Shown here in pieces: positions 33,352-41,637 of a stretch of 64,000 nt of DNA. Origin of the DNA: JBLNBN01 sp050260015 (GTDB lineage Bacteria > Bacteroidota > Ignavibacteria > Kapaibacteriales > UBA2268); the NCBI GenBank assembly GCA_050260015.1, contig JBLNBN010000030.1, forward strand, positions 62,001-126,000, written 5' to 3'. The position numbers and the translations under genes were made by a program. The notes beneath the pieces are model-generated. The model was not told the DNA's origin and did not search any database. It saw only the letters and a list, made by a program, of their open reading frames with translations. Within the stretch, counting starts at the first letter, position 1. Every line of letters begins with the position of its first letter.

Positions 33352-34242
33352 ATGATTGAGTTTACCGATACTACATTCGAGAATAAGCAGCGCGCCTCCG
33401 CTGACTTTGCCGAAATAGCTATTAAAGTCCGACGCGACATCATAAAAAGTCTTGTGCTCGCAAAGTCCGGACATAGCGGCGGTCCGCTCGGGATATCCGA
33501 CGTGATGTCGGTTTTGTTTTTCGGCGGTATTATGAATTACGATCCGAAGGACCCGAAATTGAAATCGCGGGATCGCTTCGTGCTCTCCGCCGGCCACATG
33601 GCCCCGGTCCTTTATTCATGCCTCGCCCGCGCCGGGTACTTCCCGCCGCAGGAACTCGCTTCGCTCCGTAAATGGGGAACGCGCCTGCAAGGGCACCCGG
33701 GATTGGATACCGGTCTTCCTGGCATTGAGACTTCTTCAGGCTCCTTAGGGCAGGGCGTCTCGATCGCGGTTGGAATGGCTCTTTCCGATAAGCTCGTCGA
33801 CAGGAACGGCCGCAATGTATTTACGGTCTCCGGAGACGGCGAATTGCAGGAAGGCGCCGTATGGGAAGCGGCTATGGCTGCGGCAAATTATAACCTGGAC
33901 AACCTGTGCTGGATTGTCGACAATAACGATTGCCAGATCGACGGCAGGGTACGCGACGTAATGAATATATATCCGCTGCGTTCAAAATTCGAAGCGTTTA
34001 ATTTTAACGTTATCGAGATCGACGGGCATAACTACGCTGAAATACTCGGCGCGTTTGAAATGTTCCTCAATCATAAAAAGCAAAGTACGGGCAAGCCGAC
34101 TTGCATTATCGCAAAAACTTTCATGGGACGCGGCGTTTCCTTTATGGAAGACAAATACTCCTGGCACGGCAATCCTCCTAACGTCGAGCAAGCCGACCAA
34201 GCTCTGCAAGAACTCATTATTGAAAACTGTAAGAGGATATAA
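33352..34242 (+). CDS. Transketolase, N-terminal (thiamine diphosphate) subunit
   Basis: A 296-residue subunit carrying the thiamine diphosphate-binding half: KSGHSGGPLGISDVMSVLFF, RDRFVLSAGHMAPVLYSCL, TSSGSLGQGVSIAVGMAL, and the GDGELQEGAVWEA ... DNND region that holds the diphosphate and metal (GDG-x-NN type). It assembles with the product of the next gene, 3 bases downstream, to move two-carbon ketol units in the pentose phosphate and Calvin-type pathways. Split transketolases of this kind are common in anaerobes, archaea and Chlorobiota. Good start: ATG with no rival nearby. Confidence 0.94.
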   Translation: MIEFTDTTFENKQRASADFAEIAIKVRRDIIKSLVLAKSGHSGGPLGISDVMSVLFFGGIMNYDPKDPKLKSRDRFVLSAGHMAPVLYSCLARAGYFPPQELASLRKWGTRLQGHPGLDTGLPGIETSSGSLGQGVSIAVGMALSDKLVDRNGRNVFTVSGDGELQEGAVWEAAMAAANYNLDNLCWIVDNNDCQIDGRVRDVMNIYPLRSKFEAFNFNVIEIDGHNYAEILGAFEMFLNHKKQSTGKPTCIIAKTFMGRGVSFMEDKYSWHGNPPNVEQADQALQELIIENCKRI

Positions 34243-34245
34243 ATC

Positions 34246-35274
34246 ATGCAACACTATAAATTATTAGGCCAGAAGCCAACTCGCCACGGTTTTGGAGAGG
34301 CTCTTGTTACGCTCGGCGAACGAAATCCCAACGTTGTCGTCCTGGGCGGCGACATTACCGGCTCCGTTATGACTTCTTTCTTTAAAGAGAAATTTCCGGA
34401 GCGCTTCTTCTCTTTGGGCATCGCCGAACAAAACGCAACGACCGTCGCTGCGGGTCTCGCCCTTTCCGATAAAGTCGCGTTCTTCTCGAGCTATAGCGCG
34501 TTCGCGGCGTTCCGCAATGCGGATCAGCTGCGCATCTCCGTTTGCTATAACAACGCGAACGTAAAGATAGGCGGCGGGCATTCGGGTATAACGGTAGGCC
34601 CGGACGGAGCAACGCATCAATCTTTGGAAGAAATGGCGCTGCTCCGCGCGCTTCCGAATATGACATTAATCGTTCCGGCGGACTACGAGGAAACCCGCAA
34701 AGCGACTATAGCCGCGGGCGAAATGCACGGCCCGGTTTACATCAGGTTCGGACGCTCCGCCGTTCCTATGTTCACTACGCCGGAGACGCCCTTCGAGATC
34801 GGCAAGGCGAACATATTGCGCGAGGGCAAGGACGTTGCGATCGTAGCATGCGGTCTGCTCGTCTGGCAAGCGCTTTTAGCCGCGGAAGAATTGGATAAGA
34901 GAGGCATCAGCGCGAGGGTAATTAATTGCCACACCGTTAAGCCAATCGACGTTGAAACTATCTCGCAAGCCGCTAAGGACTGCGGTTGCATTGTTACCGC
35001 GGAAGAGCACCAGGTCTATGGCGGGCTTGGCGGCGCGGTCGCCGAGGTAGTCGTAAAGAATTGCCCGGTTCCCATGGAATTCGTAGGCGTAAAGGACACC
35101 TTCGGCGGTTCGGGCGAGCCCGACGAATTACAGGAAATCTTCGGCCTGACCTGGAAGGAAATATTCGCTTCCGCAATGGTGGCGATGGAGCGCAAAGCCG
35201 GCTCGGAAAAAAGCTGGCGTAAAGTCACCGATATTGCCGAGTATAAAGAAGGCGTATTCGTAAACGGCAAATAG
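34246..35274 (+). CDS. Transketolase, C-terminal subunit
   Basis: A 342-residue partner of the upstream subunit, containing the pyrimidine-binding domain (FSLGIAEQNATTVAAGLALS with the catalytic Glu, SYSAFAAFRNADQLRISVCY, GGHSGITVGPDGATHQS) and the transketolase C-terminal domain (VAIVACGLLVWQAL, VINCHTVKPIDVETI, TAEEHQVYGGLGGAVAEVV). The two genes are 3 bases apart and end at a perfect 12-pair terminator, so they form a two-gene operon. DXP synthase shares this domain but is a single chain with different signature positions, so transketolase is preferred. Confidence 0.94.
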   Translation: MQHYKLLGQKPTRHGFGEALVTLGERNPNVVVLGGDITGSVMTSFFKEKFPERFFSLGIAEQNATTVAAGLALSDKVAFFSSYSAFAAFRNADQLRISVCYNNANVKIGGGHSGITVGPDGATHQSLEEMALLRALPNMTLIVPADYEETRKATIAAGEMHGPVYIRFGRSAVPMFTTPETPFEIGKANILREGKDVAIVACGLLVWQALLAAEELDKRGISARVINCHTVKPIDVETISQAAKDCGCIVTAEEHQVYGGLGGAVAEVVVKNCPVPMEFVGVKDTFGGSGEPDELQEIFGLTWKEIFASAMVAMERKAGSEKSWRKVTDIAEYKEGVFVNGK

Positions 35275-35302
35275 TTTTAGTAAATCTAAACGAATGAAAA
35301 AG

Positions 35303-35332
35303 AGAAAGGCAAGCCGAGAAGCTTGCCTTTCT
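35303..35332. terminator. Terminator after the transketolase operon
   Basis: AGAAAGGCAAGC pairs perfectly with GCTTGCCTTTCT (12 pairs, 6-base loop). It sits between two convergent genes and may serve both. Confidence 0.85.
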
Positions 35333-35355
35333 TATATCTATACGTTTAAATCCAA

Positions 35356-36912
35356 TTAGTTTCTGCAACCTGCTTTTTCAGCTACGGATTTACCCTGGAG
35401 GAACAGCATGAGATAGTCCTTGCTGCCGGCCTTGGAGTCGGTGCCGCTCATATTGAAACCGCCGAAGGGATGCACGTCGACCATTGCGCCGGTGCATTTA
35501 CGGTTGAGGTAGAGATTGCCGACGTGGAACTCCCTGCGTGCGCGTTCCAATTTCTCGCCGTTCTTCGAATAAACTGCGCCAGTCAAGCCATAGATCGTGT
35601 TGTTGGCGATCTTCAAGCCGTCGTCGTAATCTTTCGATTTGATGATTGCGAGAACCGGGCCGAATATCTCTTCTTGCGATAAACGAGCCATAGGATCGAT
35701 ATCCGCGAAGACGGTGGGCTCGATGTAGAAGCCGTTCATGCCTTCAGCTTTCTTGCCGCCGATGATCAAGCGACCTTCCTGCTTGCCGATTTCGATATAA
35801 TTAAGAATTGATTTTTCAGCGCTTGCGCTAACGACGGGACCCGAGTAGAAGTTATCCTTCGGGTTGCCCTGCTTGAGGTCCGCGACGAGATTTTTAACTT
35901 TTCCGACGAATTCGTCATAGATCTTTTCGTCGACGACGGCGCGGGAGCAAGCGGAGCATTTCTGGCCCTGGAAGCCGAAGGCTGAAGCGACAACGCCCTG
36001 TGCGGCGGCGTCTACGTCGGCTTCGGAATCGACCACGATAGTGTCCTTGCCGCCCATTTCCGCGACGACGCGTTTGATCCAGATCTGGCCGGGATTTACT
36101 TTAGCGGCGCGCTCGTTGATGCGCAAGCCGACTTCCATCGAACCGGTGAAGGAGATGAAGCGGGTCTTGGGGTGATCGACGAGGTAATCGCCGGCTTCGG
36201 CGCCGGAAGCGACTAAATAATTAAGAACGCCGTCCGGGAGGCCTGCGCGCTTCATGATGTCGGCGAAGAGCCATGCCATCATCGGGGTTTCGCTCGACGG
36301 CTTCAGGACTACCGTGTTGCCGGTAACGATAGCTGCGGAGGAGATGCCGATCATGATAGCGAACGGGAAATTCCACGGGGGAATGCAGACGCCGACGCCA
36401 AGCGGAATGTAGAAGTACTGGCCGATCTCGCCGTCCATTTTAGTCAACTCCTGGTCCTGGCCGTAACGAATGGCTTCGCGACCGTAAAATTCAAGGAAGT
36501 CGATTGCTTCGCAGGTGTCCGCGTCGGCTTCGGCAAAGTTCTTGCCGGCTTCGGAGATCATCCATGCGTTGATCTCGAAACGGCGCTGGCGAACTTCTTC
36601 TGCGGCGCGGAAGAGAAATTCTGCGCGATGTTCGGGAGTCGTATATTTCCAGGTTTCAAAGGCGCGGGCTGCGGCTTGAATCGCTTCTTCTGCGTGGTCT
36701 TTTCCGCTTTTCTGGAATGTGCCGATCACTTCGTCAACGGCGCCGGGGTTGATGGAAACTGTTTTCTTCTCGGAGAAGACTTCCTTTCCGTCGATATAGT
36801 TAGGATATTCTTTACCAAATTGCTTTCTAACGAGTTCAAGAGCTTCTACTTGCTTATCGAACAACGCCTTATCGTTGAAATTGTAAGGCATTTCGTTTGC
36901 AAATTGTTTCAT
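35356..36912 (-). CDS. 1-pyrroline-5-carboxylate dehydrogenase
   Basis: Oxidises glutamate semialdehyde (from proline) to glutamate with NAD. The start at 36912 is chosen because GGAG lies 6 bases upstream; 19 codons further up the frame is open but unlike the family. The 518-residue product has the aldehyde dehydrogenase motifs in order: IPPWNFPFAIMIGISSAAI, GNTVVLKPSSETPMMAWLFA, FISFTGSMEVGLRI, the catalytic Glu in VVAEMGGKDTIVV, and the nucleophile Cys in GQKCSACSRAVV. The pattern is the group 2 P5C dehydrogenase (RocA/PruA2) type. No proline dehydrogenase gene is adjacent. A -7-like TAATTTTG lies at 36967-36974 on the minus strand. Confidence 0.92.
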   Translation of the reverse strand: MKQFANEMPYNFNDKALFDKQVEALELVRKQFGKEYPNYIDGKEVFSEKKTVSINPGAVDEVIGTFQKSGKDHAEEAIQAAARAFETWKYTTPEHRAEFLFRAAEEVRQRRFEINAWMISEAGKNFAEADADTCEAIDFLEFYGREAIRYGQDQELTKMDGEIGQYFYIPLGVGVCIPPWNFPFAIMIGISSAAIVTGNTVVLKPSSETPMMAWLFADIMKRAGLPDGVLNYLVASGAEAGDYLVDHPKTRFISFTGSMEVGLRINERAAKVNPGQIWIKRVVAEMGGKDTIVVDSEADVDAAAQGVVASAFGFQGQKCSACSRAVVDEKIYDEFVGKVKNLVADLKQGNPKDNFYSGPVVSASAEKSILNYIEIGKQEGRLIIGGKKAEGMNGFYIEPTVFADIDPMARLSQEEIFGPVLAIIKSKDYDDGLKIANNTIYGLTGAVYSKNGEKLERARREFHVGNLYLNRKCTGAMVDVHPFGGFNMSGTDSKAGSKDYLMLFLQGKSVAEKAGCRN

Positions 36913-36989
36913 TTGTATCTCCATTATTCTTTTATAATAAATGAGTAGTATTCGCCGCAACGAATACAAAATTAATAAGAAAAAAGGAT

Positions 36990-38219
36990 TTAACCTAAAA
37001 GACTTGTCAAAGCTTTATGAGCGACGGCGCATAGCGCCGCAACGCCGTATTTCATTGCGTTTTCGTCCGGTTGGAGCTTGGAATTATGAATCGGGGGCAA
37101 TTCCTCGCCCGCTGGGGCGACCCCTAAGTACCAGAACAACCCGGGAATTCTTTGAGTATAGTAGCCATAATCCTCGGCCCACATCTTTGGCTCGAAGGGC
37201 TCGTACTGGGCGCCGGATATTGACTTAACGCAATGAATGGCGAGCGTCGCCAGCTCAGCGTCGTTGATTACCGCTGGAAAGCCTTTTTTAATATTCAATT
37301 TGCATTCTACGCCATATATAGCGGCTATTTGGCTTGAAAATGCCGGTAAAAGATCATAGAATCTCTCGCGCAGCTCCTGGTTGAATGTGCGCATCGTTCC
37401 AAGCATTATGGCTTCGTCCGGAAAGATGTTCGTAACGGAGCCGGCTTGAATAGACGTTACGGAAATGACTATAGGTTCAAGCGGGTTGGCGTTCTTAACG
37501 ATTAGAGAAGGGATAGCATTGACAATGGCCGCCGCCGCCGCAATCGGGTCGCGGCCCGCGTGCGGCTGAGCCGCATGGCTGCCAGCCCCGGCAAGCGTCC
37601 AGTAGAGTTCGTCGCCGCTTGCCATCGAGGGCTTTTCCGTAATGCAAATCTTACCGGTCTCAGCGTGCGGGAAGATATGCTGGCCGAATATCGCCACTGG
37701 TTTAAATCGCTCGAAAACGCCTTCGCTTAATATCAAACTTGCGCCGCCGGGGATAAGCTCCTCCGCCGGTTGAAATATCAAAAGAATCTTGCCGGGCAAA
37801 TCCTTTTCAATGGATTTAAGTATTTTTGCCGCGCCGAGCAGCATCGCCGTATGGAAGTCATGCCCGCAGGCGTGCATCACGCCCGGGCGTGAGCTTTGGA
37901 ACTCTAAATTAGTCTCCTCTTGTATCGGCAGGGCGTCGATATCCGCGCGAAGAGCTATGCATTTTTCGCCGGAGCCAATCGAGGCGATAACTCCAGTCTT
38001 TTTAGGCGAGCCGTTAGCGGCGAAGCTATCGGGTTGCAGGCAACAGAACTCCGGGTCAATTCCCATTTCCTTTAATTTATCGGCTACGTACTTCGACGTT
38101 TCGATTTCTCTAAAAGAGAGTTCGGGATTTTTATGGATATGCCTTCTAAATTCAACAATTTCATTAAAGTATTGATTTGCTTTCCGTAGGAACATTTCGT
38201 TTAATTCGCCTTCGCTCAA
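36990..38219 (-). CDS. M20 family amidohydrolase, possible N-acetyl-diaminopimelate deacetylase
   Basis: A 409-residue M20D metallopeptidase. Metal ligands are in HACGHDFHTAMLLGAAKIL, the Glu pair in IFQPAEELIPGGA, and His/Asp further on (FGQHIFPHAETGKI; MWAEDYGYYTQ). The family includes hippurate hydrolase, auxin-conjugate hydrolase and N-acetyl-L,L-diaminopimelate deacetylase. The gene directly follows dapF, and its TTG start overlaps the dapF stop (TTGA), so a diaminopimelate role is reasonable but not proven; an ATG nine codons in (38195) is the alternative start. Cytoplasmic, no signal peptide. Confidence 0.85.
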   Translation of the reverse strand: MSEGELNEMFLRKANQYFNEIVEFRRHIHKNPELSFREIETSKYVADKLKEMGIDPEFCCLQPDSFAANGSPKKTGVIASIGSGEKCIALRADIDALPIQEETNLEFQSSRPGVMHACGHDFHTAMLLGAAKILKSIEKDLPGKILLIFQPAEELIPGGASLILSEGVFERFKPVAIFGQHIFPHAETGKICITEKPSMASGDELYWTLAGAGSHAAQPHAGRDPIAAAAAIVNAIPSLIVKNANPLEPIVISVTSIQAGSVTNIFPDEAIMLGTMRTFNQELRERFYDLLPAFSSQIAAIYGVECKLNIKKGFPAVINDAELATLAIHCVKSISGAQYEPFEPKMWAEDYGYYTQRIPGLFWYLGVAPAGEELPPIHNSKLQPDENAMKYGVAALCAVAHKALTSLLG

Positions 38220-39058
38220 AGTATTATCTCCTTTTCCTCTAAGAATTCGGCCGGTCCGCTCAACTTAAGCTCGGAAAAATCCTCGCCGACGGCGACGAAG
38301 GAAACGGTCAGCTCGTCGCCGGATTTTGGTACGAGGGTAATAGGGGGCGCGATTCGTTTTTTCATATAATGACTAATTGCCGATGCGATAGCGCCGGTGC
38401 CGCACGCCCCGGTTTCGCCCTCGACGCCGCGCTCGTACGTGCGAACGTATAGCTTGCCTTTCTCGGGCCAAATGAAATTGACGTTAACTCCTCTCGGGAA
38501 GAGCTCGGTCGCGTTCCGAATTACTACTGCAAATTGATCGATATTTAATTGATGGAACATCCTGAGACTGGAGACTATTTCCACGGGCTCCATAACGAAG
38601 TGATCGGAGCCGACGTTGATGTAGTCGCCAAGAAAAAACCTACCAGCGACGTTAACGCCAATATTTCTTCTGATTTCAATAGGGGGCGGGAAATCGACCG
38701 TAACATTTCCATCTGGTTCAATCTTGGCGAAGTATTCATTGCCTGCCATCTTGAACTTAATCTCATCGGGATTGTTGATCATACCAAGCTTATTAGCGAA
38801 TGCGACGGCGCAACGGCTCCCGTTGCCGCACATCATGCCGCTGGAGCCGTCGGGATTGAAGAACCAGGCCTCGAAGTTATATCCTTTAGCTTCGTTTATA
38901 GCGATTACTCCTTCCGTAGGCCTGCCTAAAAGCGTAAGTTGAAGGCAAAGCGTCTCCGCATGCTCGGAGATCACGAGCGGCGTCAATCCGTAAGCGCGAT
39001 TGTCGAGCGTCGTAAAGAGATTGCCCGCCCCGGACATGTGTTGGACATTAACAACCAT
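38216..39058 (-). CDS. dapF: Diaminopimelate epimerase
   Basis: Converts L,L- to meso-diaminopimelate for lysine and peptidoglycan synthesis. The 280-residue protein has the start HMSGAGNLFTTLDNR, the first catalytic Cys in GMMCGNGSRCAVAFA, and the second in EGETGACGTGAIASA. In the family's usual start the residue after GAGN is Asp (GAGNDF); here it is Leu (GAGNLF), a mild deviation. It overlaps the upstream inositol monophosphatase gene by 11 bases and the downstream M20 gene by 4, a tightly coupled three-gene operon. Confidence 0.94.
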   Translation of the reverse strand: MVVNVQHMSGAGNLFTTLDNRAYGLTPLVISEHAETLCLQLTLLGRPTEGVIAINEAKGYNFEAWFFNPDGSSGMMCGNGSRCAVAFANKLGMINNPDEIKFKMAGNEYFAKIEPDGNVTVDFPPPIEIRRNIGVNVAGRFFLGDYINVGSDHFVMEPVEIVSSLRMFHQLNIDQFAVVIRNATELFPRGVNVNFIWPEKGKLYVRTYERGVEGETGACGTGAIASAISHYMKKRIAPPITLVPKSGDELTVSFVAVGEDFSELKLSGPAEFLEEKEIIL

Positions 39059-39866
39059 TGTTGATTATCCTCCCGCAATTTTTTAATGTCTGGTATATAT
39101 CTTTGTGCAAATGAACGTTAGAAGCGATCAATGATTGATCCCCGATCTTATATTCCTTGTTATCGAAAGTCGTTACGGCTCCGCCAGCTTCGCGAACGAG
39201 AAGTATGCCGGCCGCGACGTCCCAAGGACGCAATTCCACTTCCCAAAAGGCGTCGAACCTTCCGCAGGCAACGTAGGCAAGATCCAATGCCGCCGAGCCC
39301 AACCGACGAACAGAAATGCCCTGGCTGATAATTTTTACTAGTATATCGACGCAATTACATGGATTCTCATTAACATTATAGGGGAAACCCGTCACGAGGA
39401 AAGAAGTTTCCATATTATTCGTTTCGGAAACGGAAACTTTCTTCCCGTTAAAGTAAGCTCCCTCGCCCTTAACCGCGCTGAAGAACTCTTCCGTAATCGG
39501 GTTATAAATTACCCCGGCAAGTATTTCGCCTTGATATTCAGCGGCGACGCTAACGGAAAAGATAGGGACGTTATGCGCGAAATTTACCGTGCCGTCGAGC
39601 GGATCGATAATCCATCTAACCGTTTCCGGGTTGAATCCCGTCATACCGCTCTCCTCGGCTAAGACGACATGTTCCGGATATTTCTCGTGGATTGCGTCGA
39701 TGATCGCTTTTTCAGCTTTCAGATCGTAATTTGTTACTAAATTATTCTTACCTTCTTTATTGGATATCTCTAATGTTTGGCCGAAGCCCTGGCGTAGTAT
39801 GTCGCCGGCCAGCAAAGCCAATTCTTTCGAAAATTGCGCTAATTCGTGCTTCATTTTCTTACCCAT
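39048..39866 (-). CDS. Inositol monophosphatase family protein
   Basis: A 272-residue Mg-dependent phosphatase. The metal and catalytic motifs are VVLAEESG (Glu), WIIDPLDGTVNFAH (DPLDGT) and the C-terminal ELRPWDVAAGILLVREAGG (WDxAAG). The GSAALDLAYVACGRFDAFWE stretch is typical of SuhB-like enzymes acting on inositol-1-phosphate and related sugar or nucleotide monophosphates (including histidinol phosphate in some species). The exact substrate is open. It is first in the operon IMPase-dapF-M20. The start is the ATG at 39866; a second ATG at 39854 also fits. Confidence 0.88.
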   Translation of the reverse strand: MGKKMKHELAQFSKELALLAGDILRQGFGQTLEISNKEGKNNLVTNYDLKAEKAIIDAIHEKYPEHVVLAEESGMTGFNPETVRWIIDPLDGTVNFAHNVPIFSVSVAAEYQGEILAGVIYNPITEEFFSAVKGEGAYFNGKKVSVSETNNMETSFLVTGFPYNVNENPCNCVDILVKIISQGISVRRLGSAALDLAYVACGRFDAFWEVELRPWDVAAGILLVREAGGAVTTFDNKEYKIGDQSLIASNVHLHKDIYQTLKNCGRIINNGC

Positions 39867-39932
39867 ATTGACAAAAAATGTCGATTTAATGAACCTATAG
39901 AATTATTTGTCGTTAGTTTATTTTGTTTTTTT

Positions 39933-39940
39933 TAAATTTG
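39933..39940 (+). promoter_or_regulatory. Candidate -7 element before the export operon
   Basis: TAAATTTG matches TAnnTTTG, 27 bases before the ATG at 39968. A TTTG lies 23 bases upstream (39906-39909), slightly too far. Confidence 0.4.
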
Positions 39941-39967
39941 CGTTACAAACAGTTAAAAAAACGGAAT

Positions 39968-41620
39968 ATGAAAAATAACAGAACTCTTGTAATGCCAATT
40001 ATATTGATGGCCTTCCTTCTCATTCCAATTTTCAATCTTTATTCGCAGGTTGATTATAATTACCTTACAGGGGCGAGGAAAGGGCAAATTGACACTTTAG
40101 CTCTGGGGAACGCTCAGCAAAGCGTATCGAAATTTCAAGGGCTTTTAGAGCGGGAAATAGACCCGTCGCAATACATCGTCGGCCCGGGCGACGTTTTGAT
40201 GATCTCCATACTCGCCGCTCAGCCGATTCAATATACGACGACCGTTACTCCTGAAGGAAAGTTGATACTTAGGAATACGGGCGTAGTAAATGTTAAAGGT
40301 ATGACGCTCGAGGAGTGCTATGCTGCCGTCCGTAAGCAAATAAGCAAGTATTCAAAGTCCGAGGACATCGAGATCGCTTTAGTGGAATTAAGATCCTTCA
40401 AAGTCGGTCTGTCCGGTTCCGTTTCAAAGCCGATGTCGGTGGACGCGTCTCCCGCCGATAGAGTTTCCGAAATCATCGACAAGGCCGGAGGGTTGAAATA
40501 TGGAGCGTCTATGCGACATATAAGCATATTACGCGAAACTAACGGCGGCGCAATATCCATACCTGTAGACCTCGTTAAGTACTACCTTACTAACGATAAA
40601 AGCATGAACCCGGTAGTCCGCGGCGGGGATCAGATCAGGATACCGCAAAGCTCCGATGTCGATGTTGTTGAAATTTACGGCGACGTAATGCAGCCGGGAA
40701 TTTTCGAATATAAAGCCGGGGACAAATTATCCGACCTGGTCCGATTTGCGCAGGGGTTTCAAAGCGTTGCTTTCCTGGACTCCGTCGAGGTCGTCAGGTT
40801 CGACGGAAAGGGCATAGAGTCGATCATTTTGAACTTAAACGACCCATCCTGGTATAATATATTATCGAAACCGGGGACGCTCGCTAACGATATAGAACTC
40901 CGCGCGGGCGATAGAGTATACGTGCGAAGAAAGGTAGAATGGAAAGAACCGGCCTATGCTATGATAGATGGCGCGGTCCGCTATCCTGGAAGATACGCAA
41001 TCCAGGAAAACCGGGATAAAGCGAACGATTTGATTACAAGAGCGGGCGGCTTTACTGATGACGCTTACCTGCAGGGCGCCGAGTTTATTCGCCAAAGAGA
41101 TCAGCGATATGACCCGGAATTGGAAAGGTTGAAAAATGTGCCGATGTCTGAAATGTCGGAATCGGAGATTAGGTATTTCCAAACAAGAAAGTTTGAGAAG
41201 CCAGGTATCGTATCGATAAATTTCGCTCAAATTAGGGCCAGCTCCAATTCTAAGGATAACATCGAGCTGATCAATCGCGATTCGATATATGTACCCAAAA
41301 AGAACGAATTCGTTAACGTGCAGGGTCGCGTAAACAGTCCAGGCTTAGTCGCTTATAATGCAAACTATACGTACGAGGACTATATTACGCAGGCCGGCGG
41401 CTTAGGCTATAGAGCCGACGAGAGCGAAATCACCATTGCTAAGCCGCGCGGGCAGATCTTTGGCGCGAAGGAAAAAAATTATAAAATCGAACCGGGCGAC
41501 GTTATACTGGTCCCCCCAAAAAACGAAAAGACGTTCGGGGAGATATTTACGCAGACATTAACCATAATAACACAACTAGTAACTATTGCTGGTATTGTAA
41601 TAACCCTTAGCCGATTATAA
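39968..41620 (+). CDS. Polysaccharide export outer-membrane protein (Wza-like, SLBB domains)
   Basis: The start at 39968 gives a clean signal peptide (MKNNRTLVMPIILMAFLLIP ... YSQ); an in-frame upstream start would hide it. The 550-residue protein has a Poly_export domain beginning SQYIVGPGDVLMISIL, then several SLBB repeats (KVGLSGSVSKPMSV, VVEIYGDVMQPGIFEYKAG, YAMIDGAVRYPGRYAIQ, FVNVQGRVNSPGLVAY). A hydrophobic C-terminus (TLTIITQLVTIAGIVITLS) replaces the amphipathic pore helix of Wza. It lacks a lipobox Cys. It forms the outer-membrane channel for capsule or exopolysaccharide with the Wzz-like protein 17 bases downstream. Confidence 0.9.
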   Translation: MKNNRTLVMPIILMAFLLIPIFNLYSQVDYNYLTGARKGQIDTLALGNAQQSVSKFQGLLEREIDPSQYIVGPGDVLMISILAAQPIQYTTTVTPEGKLILRNTGVVNVKGMTLEECYAAVRKQISKYSKSEDIEIALVELRSFKVGLSGSVSKPMSVDASPADRVSEIIDKAGGLKYGASMRHISILRETNGGAISIPVDLVKYYLTNDKSMNPVVRGGDQIRIPQSSDVDVVEIYGDVMQPGIFEYKAGDKLSDLVRFAQGFQSVAFLDSVEVVRFDGKGIESIILNLNDPSWYNILSKPGTLANDIELRAGDRVYVRRKVEWKEPAYAMIDGAVRYPGRYAIQENRDKANDLITRAGGFTDDAYLQGAEFIRQRDQRYDPELERLKNVPMSEMSESEIRYFQTRKFEKPGIVSINFAQIRASSNSKDNIELINRDSIYVPKKNEFVNVQGRVNSPGLVAYNANYTYEDYITQAGGLGYRADESEITIAKPRGQIFGAKEKNYKIEPGDVILVPPKNEKTFGEIFTQTLTIITQLVTIAGIVITLSRL

Positions 41621-41637
41621 TAACGCAAGGAATGAAA

